42,267 nucleotides of DNA from Bacillota bacterium (GTDB taxonomy: Bacteria > Bacillota > Clostridia > Lachnospirales > Cellulosilyticaceae), in the NCBI GenBank assembly GCA_023393125.1, contig JAEWMQ010000116.1:1-42267 (forward strand), read 5' to 3'. The notes beneath the pieces were generated by a model. The model did not search any database. It was not told the DNA's origin and worked only from the letters and a program-made list of their open reading frames with translations. Both the position numbers and the translations under genes were made by a program. Positions 31,785 through 40,352 of the stretch are shown in pieces (position 1 is the first letter of the stretch; each line of letters opens with the position of its first letter).

Positions 31785-32729
31785 ATGCTTATTGAAAAGG
31801 CAATTAATTATTTTATATTATCGTTAGAAGCTGAACAGTTATCTTCTCATACTATTAAAGCCTATTTGCAAGACTTAAATCAATTTAAAAACTGGACAGA
31901 TAAGAAGGAAATAGATGAGTTAAATTTTGAGGACTTCCAAAATTATTTTATAGAAATATCCAATCTAAAAATAAATTCCATTAAACGTAAAAGAGTAGTT
32001 ATGCATCGTTTCTTTAAATTCTGTTATCGAAAAAAGCTTTCTAAAGACAAGCTATATGAATACATTGATCCTATACGGTCAAAAAAACACACCATACCTA
32101 AGGAAGTTTTAAAACGAGAAGAAATCTCATATATTTTCAATTTTTTAATTGAAGAAGAAAAGCAATACAAACAAAAAGCAAATAACACTTATTACGAATA
32201 TCTTTACTATTGCGCCATTCGTAATCAACTACTTATTGGTATTCTTCTTTACACAGGATGTCGTGCTCATGAAGTAGTAGCTTTAAAAAAGCAAGATATA
32301 GATTTGTTACAAAACACTATTACACTATTTACAAAAGGAGGTAAATATAATCAAGTTCCTATACATGATGATTTAAAATTTATTCTCAATAATTATAACG
32401 AAGCTATTAAGAATTTAACTATAGAACTTCAAGATCTCCTACAGACAAGTATTTATCTTTTTCCAAGTAAAGCGGATCCTAATACTTATATGCCAACACG
32501 TACCTTGCATGATTTAATGAAAAAGCTTTCGAATGCAACAGGCCGTCATATTCATGCACATCTTTTTAGACATACATTCGCTTCTTATTGTATTGCAGCT
32601 AATATGGATATTTCCACTATATCTTCTTTGATTTCTCATAGTAATCCTTCCATTACTCTGTCAATCTATACCCATGAAATAGATGCACATAATAAACAAG
32701 AACAAATTAAAAAGCTAAGTTTTAAATAA
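31785..32729 (+). CDS. Tyrosine recombinase (XerC/XerD-like)
   Basis: This 314-residue site-specific recombinase is complete. A SAM-like core-binding domain fills about residues 1-90 (LEAEQLSSHTIKAYLQDLNQ). The catalytic domain keeps Arg in TGCRAHEVVAL, Lys in TKGGKYNQVP, HLFRH, the later His in LISHSNPSITL and Tyr in SIYTH. It lacks the AP2-like arm domain seen in the island integrase. AGGAGGGGATG-type spacing fixes the start. Between a channel gene and a small gene of unknown role, with no direct repeats that I could find, it may be a chromosome-dimer or inversion recombinase and not an island integrase. Confidence 0.88.
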   Translation: MLIEKAINYFILSLEAEQLSSHTIKAYLQDLNQFKNWTDKKEIDELNFEDFQNYFIEISNLKINSIKRKRVVMHRFFKFCYRKKLSKDKLYEYIDPIRSKKHTIPKEVLKREEISYIFNFLIEEEKQYKQKANNTYYEYLYYCAIRNQLLIGILLYTGCRAHEVVALKKQDIDLLQNTITLFTKGGKYNQVPIHDDLKFILNNYNEAIKNLTIELQDLLQTSIYLFPSKADPNTYMPTRTLHDLMKKLSNATGRHIHAHLFRHTFASYCIAANMDISTISSLISHSNPSITLSIYTHEIDAHNKQEQIKKLSFK

Positions 32730-32793
32730 TATCGTATGAAAATCTAAAAACGACTTATACTAAGACATGTAGTCTGAAAGGAGAGTGTAAGGT

Positions 32794-33021
32794 GTGAGTG
32801 ATTTAAACGAACTTAAGCAGAAATATAATGAAGGTTACCGCTGTATTTATACAGAAAAAGATTCAGATCAAGGTTTAACCATGCATCTTAAAAATTTTAG
32901 AGAAGAAAAAATTCATACAATGAATATTAAAAACGACATGGAAATTGGTGAAATTGAGGATTTCCTTAATACACTTAATGAAATCAAAAAGAAAAAAGGA
33001 CACGATTGTCATAATTTATAA
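32794..33021 (+). CDS. Small acidic/basic protein of unknown function
   Basis: This 75-residue soluble protein (YNEGYRCIYTEKDSDQGLTM and EIEDFLNTLNEIKKKKG) has no motif I recognise. Its start is GTG at 32794, supported by GGAGAG and AAGG just before it. It follows the tyrosine recombinase by 64 bases in the same direction and may be transcribed with it. The stop lies in a bidirectional palindrome shared with the aldehyde dehydrogenase gene. Confidence 0.6.
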   Translation: MSDLNELKQKYNEGYRCIYTEKDSDQGLTMHLKNFREEKIHTMNIKNDMEIGEIEDFLNTLNEIKKKKGHDCHNL

Positions 33022-33067
33022 GAAAATAAAAGTGGCTTCCTGGTAATTGAAGCCACTTTTATTTTCT
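33021..33067. terminator. Bidirectional terminator overlapping both stop codons
   Basis: Two 19-base arms (33021-33039 and 33049-33067) pair perfectly around a 9-base loop. Core AAAAGTGGCTTC. It includes the last base of each convergent gene. Confidence 0.85.
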
Positions 33068-34422
33068 TATCGAATCATTTTCTTAATCCACTTTAATGGT
33101 TCCTCAGAAGATGGATTACGGAATGGAAGTTCCTTAGGAGTACTATAAAAAACAGTTTTTTCATGAGTAAATGTTTTAAAACTATTATAGCCATGGTAAG
33201 CTCCCATGCCACTATAACCTATACCACCAAAAGGAGCTTGTGGATGAGTAACATGCAGTATTGTATCATTTATACATCCCCCTCCAAAAGAAAGATGTTT
33301 TAGTAAGTACTCAATCCGTAATGAATCGTTACTAAAAAGATAACAAGCTAATGGTTTGGGATAACGCTGCACGTGATGAATAGCTTCTTGTAAACGTTTA
33401 TAGGGTATAATAGGTAAAATGGGGCCGAAAATTTCTTCCTGCATACATAAATCTAAGGGAGATACAGGGTACAATACAGTAGGTTCAATATACAATTCAT
33501 CCGTATTAAAATGCCCACCAAAGTAAATTTTATCTTCATTTATAAGTTGAAGTAAGCGAACATAATGTGCCTCGTTAATAATATGTGCCATGTGCTTTTT
33601 ATCTTTATAATAATACTGTAATGTAAGCGTTATATAATATAATAAACGCTTAGCTACACTTTCATGTACCAAAACATAATCTGGGGCTACACAGGTTTGA
33701 CCTGCATTTAAAAATTTCCCCCATACAATACGTTTAGCTGCTAAACGTAAGTCAGCTGTATGATCTACAATAACAGGACTTTTACCTCCTAATTCTAGAG
33801 TCACAGGAATTAAATGTTCAGCTGCTTGTTTCATTACCTTCTTACCTGTTTCTATGCCACCAGTAAAAAACACATAATCTAATGGTTCATCAAGAAGTTC
33901 ATTACAGATGTCACTTCCACCTTCTATTACTGCTACATAATAAGGTGGGAAAACTTTATTTAAGATCTTACGAAGTACCTTATTAGTAGCAGGTGTATAT
34001 TCAGAAGGTTTAATAATAACACAATTTCCCGCCGCAATAGCTCCAATAAGTGGCATCATTGCCAATTGAAAGGGGTAATTAAATGGTGAAAAAATAAGAC
34101 ATACACCATAAGGCTCTTTTAATACTTTTGTATTGCCCCCTATAACAGGAAGTATACCTTTATATTGTGTAGTTTTTGACCAATTTTTAAGGTGCTTCAT
34201 TGTATGATTGATCTCTGAGATGGTGGTATAAATTTCAGTTAAATACGTTTCAAACGCCGGTTTTTTAAAATCGGCTCTAAGAGCTTTTTCAATTTCTTTT
34301 TGATGATTCAAAATAGTTACTTTTAATTTTTTTAAATAATACATGCGAAGTTTTAAATCATAAGTTTTTCGACTGTAGAAATAATGATTCATATCCTGAA
34401 TACATTGTGAAATAGAAGACAT
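33067..34422 (-). CDS. Aldehyde dehydrogenase (class 3 / fatty-aldehyde type)
   Basis: This enzyme of about 451 residues oxidises aldehydes with NAD(P). The catalytic Cys lies in NAGQTCVAPDYVLV (Cys at about 244) and the general base Glu in PVTLELGGKSPVIVD (about 210). The FTGG motif precedes them, and EEIFGPILPI follows. The shorter N-terminus and the C-terminal hydrophobic-basic end (SEEPLKWIKKMIR) fit class 3 ALDHs related to membrane-linked fatty aldehyde dehydrogenases. ATG 34422 is preferred to GTG 34428 because AGAGGT has proper spacing to it. The aldehyde is unknown. Confidence 0.9.
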   Translation of the reverse strand: MSSISQCIQDMNHYFYSRKTYDLKLRMYYLKKLKVTILNHQKEIEKALRADFKKPAFETYLTEIYTTISEINHTMKHLKNWSKTTQYKGILPVIGGNTKVLKEPYGVCLIFSPFNYPFQLAMMPLIGAIAAGNCVIIKPSEYTPATNKVLRKILNKVFPPYYVAVIEGGSDICNELLDEPLDYVFFTGGIETGKKVMKQAAEHLIPVTLELGGKSPVIVDHTADLRLAAKRIVWGKFLNAGQTCVAPDYVLVHESVAKRLLYYITLTLQYYYKDKKHMAHIINEAHYVRLLQLINEDKIYFGGHFNTDELYIEPTVLYPVSPLDLCMQEEIFGPILPIIPYKRLQEAIHHVQRYPKPLACYLFSNDSLRIEYLLKHLSFGGGCINDTILHVTHPQAPFGGIGYSGMGAYHGYNSFKTFTHEKTVFYSTPKELPFRNPSSEEPLKWIKKMIR

Positions 34423-34570
34423 TAGCACACCTCTTTAGAAAATTTTTAAACAAAGCTATGACATATTTTTCAAGATGAAATACTTTGCAAATTTACAAAT
34501 GTTTATCTAACATATGATTTTTTTATAAGGGTACAATAATAGTATAAATAAATTATATAGGGGGCATAAA

Positions 34571-35341
34571 ATGAGTAAAAAAAAATCTATTCAAGCGATG
34601 TGCATTCTAGGACTAATTTACTGTATGCTATTTACTGTAACTTATGCCAAAACAAAGCCTGATAAAGAAAAACCTGGTGCTGCTATTTTTGTAATGGCCA
34701 CGGAAAATTCTATATTAGCTTGTCCAAAATCATATAAACATCAATCTGAAGTTATTTCATTAGATGTGAAAGTACCACAGCTTCAGGGGTTAACAGACTC
34801 TAGCTTTCAAAAACAGTTCAATCAAAGACTTTTAAAAGAGGCCATCCAAAGAAAGAAAAATGCTATTTCTGAAGCTGAACAGTATAATAAAGAGATGATT
34901 CGAGATGGTTTAAAACCCCTTAAGTTTGAATACTTAGAGAGTTATACAGTTATTTCTTCCCCTTTTCCTTATTATACATTAGAACTGTTTAAATACCAAT
35001 ATAGTGGAGGAGCTCATGGTCTAAGCGAATTACGTTATATTACTATAGATTCACAAAAAAATAGTGTTATTTCATTAATGGATCTATTTAAGCCTTCAGT
35101 AGATTATAAAGCCTTAATTAATGAGCAAATTAGAGAGCAAATAAATCTCAGGATTCAACAAGGTGAAGTCTTCTTTTTGGGAGAGGATGGTTTTATAGGG
35201 ATTAAAGATCAACAAAACTTTTATATTAATCAAAATGGTGTCATTACCATCGTTTTTAATGTATATGAAATTGCACCTTATGCTGCAGGTGCGATAGAAA
35301 TCCCTTTAAATATGTCAAGGTTATTACCTTATATGAAATAG
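34571..35341 (+). CDS. Exported DUF4163/DUF3298 (RsiV/PdaC-like) protein
   Basis: This 256-residue protein starts with a signal or anchor helix (IQAMCILGLIYCMLFTVTYA, residues 7-26). A DUF4163-like part follows, then a DUF3298-like part with the typical YSGGAHGLSELRYITID (about 148-164) and LMDLFKP. The same pair of domains forms the outside part of the anti-sigma factor RsiV, which binds lysozyme, and the N-terminal part of the deacetylase PdaC. Here no sigma factor or deacetylase domain is attached or adjacent. A lysozyme-binding or envelope role is thus only an analogy. Confidence 0.75.
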   Translation: MSKKKSIQAMCILGLIYCMLFTVTYAKTKPDKEKPGAAIFVMATENSILACPKSYKHQSEVISLDVKVPQLQGLTDSSFQKQFNQRLLKEAIQRKKNAISEAEQYNKEMIRDGLKPLKFEYLESYTVISSPFPYYTLELFKYQYSGGAHGLSELRYITIDSQKNSVISLMDLFKPSVDYKALINEQIREQINLRIQQGEVFFLGEDGFIGIKDQQNFYINQNGVITIVFNVYEIAPYAAGAIEIPLNMSRLLPYMK

Positions 35342-35396
35342 AATTGTCAATAAGCTTATTTTAGTGTAAAATATAAAGAAAAGACTAGGGGGAATC

Positions 35397-35765
35397 ATGT
35401 ATCAACCGAAATATATATCAAAGAAAAAAAGACAACCTCGTTATAAAGGCGCAATAGCTATTCTAATCATTACAGGACTACTTACTATAAGTTTTTTGTG
35501 TCTAGCTTTTCTTAAACAAAAAGAAGCTATTAGCTTGGTTGGTACTTGGGCATCAGAAGAAACTGGAGTAGTGTTGACATTTACAAAAGACGGAAAAGTT
35601 ACTTTCAAAAACGATTTACCAGAAGGGATTTATCGTATTATTTCACCAAACATTATAGAATATACTATCGAGAATATGAGTTTTCAGATGATTTATACTA
35701 TAGAAGATGGTAAACTTCATTGGGGAGTAGATGAAGAACATTTGGAAACTTTTTCTGCGAGATAA
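35397..35765 (+). CDS. Single-pass membrane protein with lipocalin-like outer domain
   Basis: This 122-residue protein has a basic start (KKKRQPRYK), one helix (AIAILIITGLLTISFLCLAF, residues 20-39) and a beta-rich tail beginning LVGTWASEETGVVLTFTKDG. The LxGTW(x)n TF(x)4G(x)V pattern is common in small lipocalin-like sensor or stress proteins of Firmicutes. GGGGGAATC precedes ATG 35397. It lies between the RsiV-like gene and the ParB-like/BMP gene, all rightward. Function is unknown. Confidence 0.6.
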   Translation: MYQPKYISKKKRQPRYKGAIAILIITGLLTISFLCLAFLKQKEAISLVGTWASEETGVVLTFTKDGKVTFKNDLPEGIYRIISPNIIEYTIENMSFQMIYTIEDGKLHWGVDEEHLETFSAR

Positions 35766-35834
35766 TTAAAATAAAATTTAAGGCTTATTTTTATAATAAT
35801 CATTTAAATAGATAGAGAAAGCTAAGGTGAAAAA

Positions 35835-37790
35835 ATGAATCATACAGAATTACAACATGCTTATGAACAAGCTTATAAGAGTGGTAAACAAGCCTGGAAT
35901 CAAAAACTATTAAAAGGTGACTCTGGTTATTTGCGTGCCCTAGATAGTATGATTCAACCAGGTGATATTGCAGCTGAATTTCCATTAGGATTGGTTGAAA
36001 TTCCTATTAATAAGATTGTAGGAACTTATACTCATGCTAGAAGTATTTCTTTTGCGGATAATTACATGCCTATTATGAATATTAAGACGGAATTTGCTTC
36101 AAAATGGATGTTTCTTTATGATTATCATATTGAAACGGGTATTGCAGATCCCATCAAAGTTTATGAGTACCTTAATCGTTTCTTCGTTATTGAAGGAAAC
36201 AAAAGAGTTAGTGTTTTGAAATTTGTTAACGGAACCACTATTAATGGGCAAGTTATTCGCCTTATCCCAAAACGTGACACGAATAATAAGCTAAATAATA
36301 TTTATTATGAGTTTATGAATTTTTATAAAGAAACTCATATCAATACTATTTGGTTTTCAGAAACTGGACGTTTTACCGAACTTCTTTCTTATGTTAAACA
36401 ATATCGCACTATGACGACAGAAGAGGAAGCTGATAAAATCTTTTTAGCTAATTGTTATCGTCCTTTTAGACAGCTCTATTTAGAGCAAGGGGGAGACCAA
36501 TTAGATATTACAACTGGCGATGCTTTTTTAACTTTCTTGAAAATTTATGGACTTCCAAAAGAAATTGTACCTGATACTTATAGAATAAAAGTTCGAAATA
36601 TTATACAAGAGCTAAAAGTAATAGAGGCTGAGACACCTCATGTTCAAACGGAAATTATTCAACCTCCCAAAAAGAAAAGTGTCTTTTCATCTCTATCTGA
36701 TTTAGTAACTTCAAAAAAAGTACTAAAAATTGCTTTTGTATATGCTAAGCCTGTTTCTACATCCGGTTGGGCATATGCTCATGAATTAGGCCGATTACAT
36801 ATTGATAATGTATTTAAAGATCAAATTATAACTACTAAAATTGAAGGTGTTCCTGAAAATGATAAGGCATTCGATGCTTTTAAAACTTTAGCGAAGGATC
36901 AATATGATATTGTATTTGCAACCAGTCCTACTTATTTAGCCCCAGCCTTAAAAGCAGCAATGGAGTTCCCTAATGTCAAATTCTTCAACTGTGCAGCGAC
37001 TCATTCATATAAATCTCTTACATTGTATTATGGGCGTATTCATGAGCCACGCTATTTATTAGGAATGATTGCAGGGGCTATGACAGAAACTGATGTTATA
37101 GGTTATGTGGCTCCTTATCCTATTTCAGAAGTGGTAAGCAGCATTAATGCCTTTACTTTAGGTGCTCAAGCTGTTAACCCTAGGGTTAAAGTTAAAGCGC
37201 TTTGGACTAATAGATGGGATAATCCAGAGGGTGGTAAAGCAGTGGCAGAAATCTTGTTTAATGCCGGTGCTGATATTATTTCAAATGAAGATTTACCGAT
37301 TCCTGGGGATATTTCCAAAGCGTATGGTATTTATAATATCAATCAAACGACACATCAAAAAACACATTATGCAATGGCTATTTGGAATTGGGGCGTCTTT
37401 TATGAACAAGTTATTCAAAATATATTAAATGGTACTTGGAAGAGCATACAAGAAGATAATAATCGTTCAGATGTTCCAGTTAATTTTTGGCAAGGTATGA
37501 ATAATGGAATTGTAGATTTACTCTATTCTAATCGTAATATGACCGCACCAATGAAGCATTTAATTGATAATGTTAAACAAGCAATCATACGAAATGAATT
37601 TGATGTATTTAAAGGACCTATTTATGATCAAAATCATGTCCTAAGAGCGAAATCTGGTGACAGTTTAGAGTATGAGGATATTATTCATATGGATTGGTTA
37701 GTAGAAGGTGTAGAAGGAGAAATTCCAGATATGAAAACACTTACACCAATAGACCCCTTTTCTTATATGCAAGGTATTACAGGTAAATAA
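35835..37790 (+). CDS. Cytosolic ParB-like domain/BMP (nucleoside-binding) fusion protein
   Basis: This 651-residue protein joins two parts. Residues about 50-140 look like a ParB/sulfiredoxin-like core: LGLVEIPINKIVG, then DPIKVYEYLNRFFVIEGNKR (105-124). A helical segment runs to about 280. Residues 297-620 are a BMP (PnrA/TmpC-like) domain of the kind that binds purine nucleosides for ABC uptake (KIAFVYAKPVSTSGWAYAHE; ADIISNEDLPIPGDISKAYG). No signal peptide or lipobox is present, so unlike transport BMPs it should stay in the cytosol. No ABC transporter is adjacent. A nucleoside-sensing regulator or enzyme is possible. Domain reading of the BMP part is firm; the ParB-like part is less so. 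Confidence 0.75.
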   Translation: MNHTELQHAYEQAYKSGKQAWNQKLLKGDSGYLRALDSMIQPGDIAAEFPLGLVEIPINKIVGTYTHARSISFADNYMPIMNIKTEFASKWMFLYDYHIETGIADPIKVYEYLNRFFVIEGNKRVSVLKFVNGTTINGQVIRLIPKRDTNNKLNNIYYEFMNFYKETHINTIWFSETGRFTELLSYVKQYRTMTTEEEADKIFLANCYRPFRQLYLEQGGDQLDITTGDAFLTFLKIYGLPKEIVPDTYRIKVRNIIQELKVIEAETPHVQTEIIQPPKKKSVFSSLSDLVTSKKVLKIAFVYAKPVSTSGWAYAHELGRLHIDNVFKDQIITTKIEGVPENDKAFDAFKTLAKDQYDIVFATSPTYLAPALKAAMEFPNVKFFNCAATHSYKSLTLYYGRIHEPRYLLGMIAGAMTETDVIGYVAPYPISEVVSSINAFTLGAQAVNPRVKVKALWTNRWDNPEGGKAVAEILFNAGADIISNEDLPIPGDISKAYGIYNINQTTHQKTHYAMAIWNWGVFYEQVIQNILNGTWKSIQEDNNRSDVPVNFWQGMNNGIVDLLYSNRNMTAPMKHLIDNVKQAIIRNEFDVFKGPIYDQNHVLRAKSGDSLEYEDIIHMDWLVEGVEGEIPDMKTLTPIDPFSYMQGITGK

Positions 37791-37827
37791 AAGAAGTGAG
37801 TAAGGAATAGCCTTACTCACTTCTTTT
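37789..37827. terminator. Bidirectional terminator overlapping both stop codons
   Basis: AAAAGAAGTGAGTAAGG and CCTTACTCACTTCTTTT (17 bases each) pair perfectly around AATAG. It covers the ends of the BMP and phosphoesterase genes. Confidence 0.85.
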
Positions 37828-38413
37828 AGATTTCTAAAATATAATAATTATATCCGTTAATAACTTGAATATTATTATGTACTAAAGTACGTTTAGCATT
37901 AGAAGAATAGGTAAAATGATTATGTCCATATAAGTGATATTTAGGCATAAGTTGTTCATAAAGGGTATAAAAACACTTAAATCCTATATGAGTATGACTA
38001 TTGGGATTATCACCTATTGCAAAAGTAGGAGAGTGAGTAACCAAAATATCGATAGGTTTTTTGCAGGTTTTAACAAGTTTTTTAACTCGTTTTTGCATCT
38101 TCTCCTCACTAAATTGGAATGGACCACCTTTGGACTCAATAGAACCACCTAATCCAGCAATACGTAAACCATTAAAAGTTATTACTTCATCCTCGATACA
38201 ATCACAACCTTCTGGAGGTTGTTTAAGATAGCCTTCATCGTGGTTACCATGAACATAAAATACTGGAACCGCTAGCATAGTGACTAAAAAGGATAAATAA
38301 GAAGCTTTTAAGCCACCACATGAAATTACGCAAGCTATATCTTTAAAGTTTGATTTATCAAAGAAGTCCCAGATATAATTACTTTCTACATCAGAAACGA
38401 CTAAAATTTTCAT
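37826..38413 (-). CDS. Metallophosphoesterase family protein with altered metal site
   Basis: This 195-residue calcineurin-like phosphoesterase keeps several metal-site motifs: SDVES (Asp 8), VHGNHDE (57-60), VTHSP (His 127) and YGHNH (His 164, His 166). Two usual ligands differ. The His of DxH is Glu 10, which I believe occurs in this subfamily, and the GD motif reads CGG (Gly 34 in place of Asp). The Asp normally bridges two metals, so activity may be lost or changed. AAAGGACGG precedes ATG 38413. It is monocistronic and convergent with the BMP gene. The substrate is unknown. Confidence 0.82.
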   Translation of the reverse strand: MKILVVSDVESNYIWDFFDKSNFKDIACVISCGGLKASYLSFLVTMLAVPVFYVHGNHDEGYLKQPPEGCDCIEDEVITFNGLRIAGLGGSIESKGGPFQFSEEKMQKRVKKLVKTCKKPIDILVTHSPTFAIGDNPNSHTHIGFKCFYTLYEQLMPKYHLYGHNHFTYSSNAKRTLVHNNIQVINGYNYYILEI

Positions 38414-38510
38414 AAATTGACCGTCCTTTAGCTTTTGTATAGTATCTATTATACTATAATGTTGTAAAATTTCATACCATAAAAAATAATTGTTTTATAT
38501 ATGAAAAATA

Positions 38511-38539
38511 TTGACAGTATATCTTGTATTTGTTATGAT
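38511..38539 (+). promoter_or_regulatory. Promoter of the tRNA pair
   Basis: TTGACA (38511-38516), 17 bases, TATGAT (38534-38539) with an upstream TG (extended -10). It lies 29 bases before tRNA-Tyr. Confidence 0.85.
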
Positions 38540-38567
38540 ATACAGGTGCTAAGAAACCATATTTCAT

Positions 38568-38648
38568 GGAGGGATTCCCGAGCGGCCAAAGGGGGCAGAC
38601 TGTAAATCTGTTGCGATAGCTTCGAAGGTTCGAATCCTTCTCCCTCCA
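38568..38648 (+). tRNA. tRNA-Tyr (GTA)
   Basis: The acceptor stem is GGAGGGA with TCCCTCC, and the discriminator is A. Anticodon GTA lies at 38602-38604 in loop CTGTAAA. The T-arm GGTTCGAATCC is present. A long variable arm (class II) is typical of bacterial tRNA-Tyr. CCA is not encoded. Confidence 0.96.
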
Positions 38649-38651
38649 TAT

Positions 38652-38724
<73 letters not shown>

Positions 38725-38760
38725 TTTTTATATTTAACTACATAAGTTAATCAAGGATGA

Positions 38761-38794
38761 AAGAGTACTAATCAAATGATAGTACTCTTTTTTG
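38761..38794 (+). terminator. Terminator of the tRNA pair
   Basis: AAGAGTACTA and TAGTACTCTT pair around ATCAAATGA, followed by TTTTTG. Confidence 0.85.
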
Positions 38795-38873
38795 TGTTTT
38801 AATGCTAAAAACCTATCATGTTTGTCCCTCTTCTATCATATGATATATTGTAGACAAGTTGGAGGGATGTAGA

Positions 38874-40220
38874 ATGAATGTATATCGTCAAAAGCTAACA
38901 ATTCTATCATTTATTATTGTAGTAATACTGGCTATAGCATGGTTAATTCAAGGTTTTAATTTATCTTGGGTAGAAGTAAAGAAGGATTATGCTGAGATTA
39001 CAATCAATTTTCTAGTACCTATGGAACACGCTGGTTTCGAAAAGTATATTAAATGGATAGGAGAAGTGCCTTACGAAAATAAAGTAGATTATTCTGTTAC
39101 ATGGATCAGCTCGGAGGTTGTTTCTATTAAAGTCAAAGAAACTAGCCAAATCAAAGGAAAGAAAATAAAAATGCTTATTGAAAATGCACCTACAAAATGG
39201 CAAGGCATTTCTAAAACCAAGGAAGTAAGTATCGCTTTTAAAGCTCCAATCCATATACTAAGTCCTCAAAATGATTTTCTTATTTCTAGTACTAATTCAT
39301 TTGAAGTTCAATTTAGTACGCCTATGAATGCAACGCAAATTAATAAATTTTTGCAGTGCGATGCTACTTTTTATATAGAGCCTTGCATTGTGACAGATGC
39401 TAACGGTAAGCAATATACAGATCTAACACGTTTTATTTTTACTCCAAAATTACCTTTAGAAAATGGTAAACGCTATGTACTTTCCTTCAAGGCAGGCATG
39501 CCCTCACATACGGGAACCCTATTAGAAGAAGATCAAGTATTTGTACTTCAGGTAGATCAAAAACCTTCTATTATGAAAACCTATCCTGCCAGCCAAGATA
39601 AGTGGATCGGTCTTTATCCACGTTTAGCTTTAGAAAGTAAAGAACCTATTATTAACGCCACTGTTACAATTGAGAATGAAAAAATGAATGGCGTGCTAAC
39701 AGATGATCACCATGCCTATTTTATTTTAAAAGATCGATTAAAACCAGAAACCACATATAAGGCTATTTTCCAAACACAAGTAGCAAGTGGTGAAGTAAGT
39801 GAACCTGAAACAGTTCAGTTTACTACAACCACCTTGAAACAAAATCGTATATGGTTAGAAGTAATTTGTGGCCAAAATACAGTAGTTTACTGCTATCAAG
39901 GTGAAAAAAAGATTAAAACTATGATTTGTTCAATAGGTGAAGGGAAATATGCCCCCCCTCTTGGCACTTATTATCTGCAAGGTAAAGCAGATGTTTACGA
40001 AGATGCTGTACATAAAGAAGGTGCTAATTTTTGGATAAAAATTAGCGATGAATATGGTTTCCAAGGTTATTTAAGAGATGCTTACTGGAATATACTTACC
40101 AGCGCTAGTGAATCTCTGGGTGCAAGAACTAAGAGAAGAAACATCATTTTAAGTGATGAAGATGCCAAATGGCTTTATGAAAACTTACCTGATAACGCTA
40201 TGATTATAATCAGAACTTGA
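38874..40220 (+). CDS. Ig-like/L,D-transpeptidase-fold protein without catalytic motif
   Basis: This 448-residue protein has one N-terminal anchor (ILSFIIVVILAIAWLIQGF). It then has beta-rich segments with SbsA-type Ig-like pattern (FEVQFSTPMNATQINKFLQ, about 145-163; FTPKLPLENGKRYVLSFKAG, about 185-205). From about residue 322 it has a YkuD L,D-transpeptidase fold (IWLEVICGQNTVVYCYQGEK; APPLGTYYLQGKADVYE). The motif SHGCIRLS reads KRRNIILS (420-427): the catalytic His and Cys are Arg 421 and Asn 423, and the upstream GFH reads GFQ. It is thus a pseudo-transpeptidase, while the following DAKWLYENLPDN is well kept. ATG 38874 follows GGAGGG; the upstream TTG 38859 overlaps that site. Confidence 0.78.
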   Translation: MNVYRQKLTILSFIIVVILAIAWLIQGFNLSWVEVKKDYAEITINFLVPMEHAGFEKYIKWIGEVPYENKVDYSVTWISSEVVSIKVKETSQIKGKKIKMLIENAPTKWQGISKTKEVSIAFKAPIHILSPQNDFLISSTNSFEVQFSTPMNATQINKFLQCDATFYIEPCIVTDANGKQYTDLTRFIFTPKLPLENGKRYVLSFKAGMPSHTGTLLEEDQVFVLQVDQKPSIMKTYPASQDKWIGLYPRLALESKEPIINATVTIENEKMNGVLTDDHHAYFILKDRLKPETTYKAIFQTQVASGEVSEPETVQFTTTTLKQNRIWLEVICGQNTVVYCYQGEKKIKTMICSIGEGKYAPPLGTYYLQGKADVYEDAVHKEGANFWIKISDEYGFQGYLRDAYWNILTSASESLGARTKRRNIILSDEDAKWLYENLPDNAMIIIRT

Positions 40221-40273
40221 TTCATAACCTTTGTTTGAAATTAAACAGAATTCAATAAAAATGAAGTATTTTA

Positions 40274-40301
40274 TTGAAAAAGTTTCGTTTTATGATAAAA
40301 T
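40274..40301 (+). promoter_or_regulatory. Promoter of gdhA
   Basis: TTGAAA (40274-40279), 16 bases, TAAAAT (40296-40301), about 50 bases upstream of the gdhA start. Confidence 0.5.
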
Positions 40302-40352
40302 ATGTATAGCGGAAGATGAGCCGCAGGAACTTAATTTTTAGGAGGCGTATCT

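Noticed and set aside
31785..32729. Second integrated island marked by the tyrosine recombinase
   Set aside because: I found no flanking direct repeats, arm repeats or cargo; the protein lacks an arm-binding domain and resembles Xer-type recombinases.
33206..33217. Third copy of the attachment core (ATGCCACTATAA)
   Set aside because: It is a 12-base match inside the aldehyde dehydrogenase coding sequence, with no integrase, arm repeat or gene disruption nearby; chance is likely.
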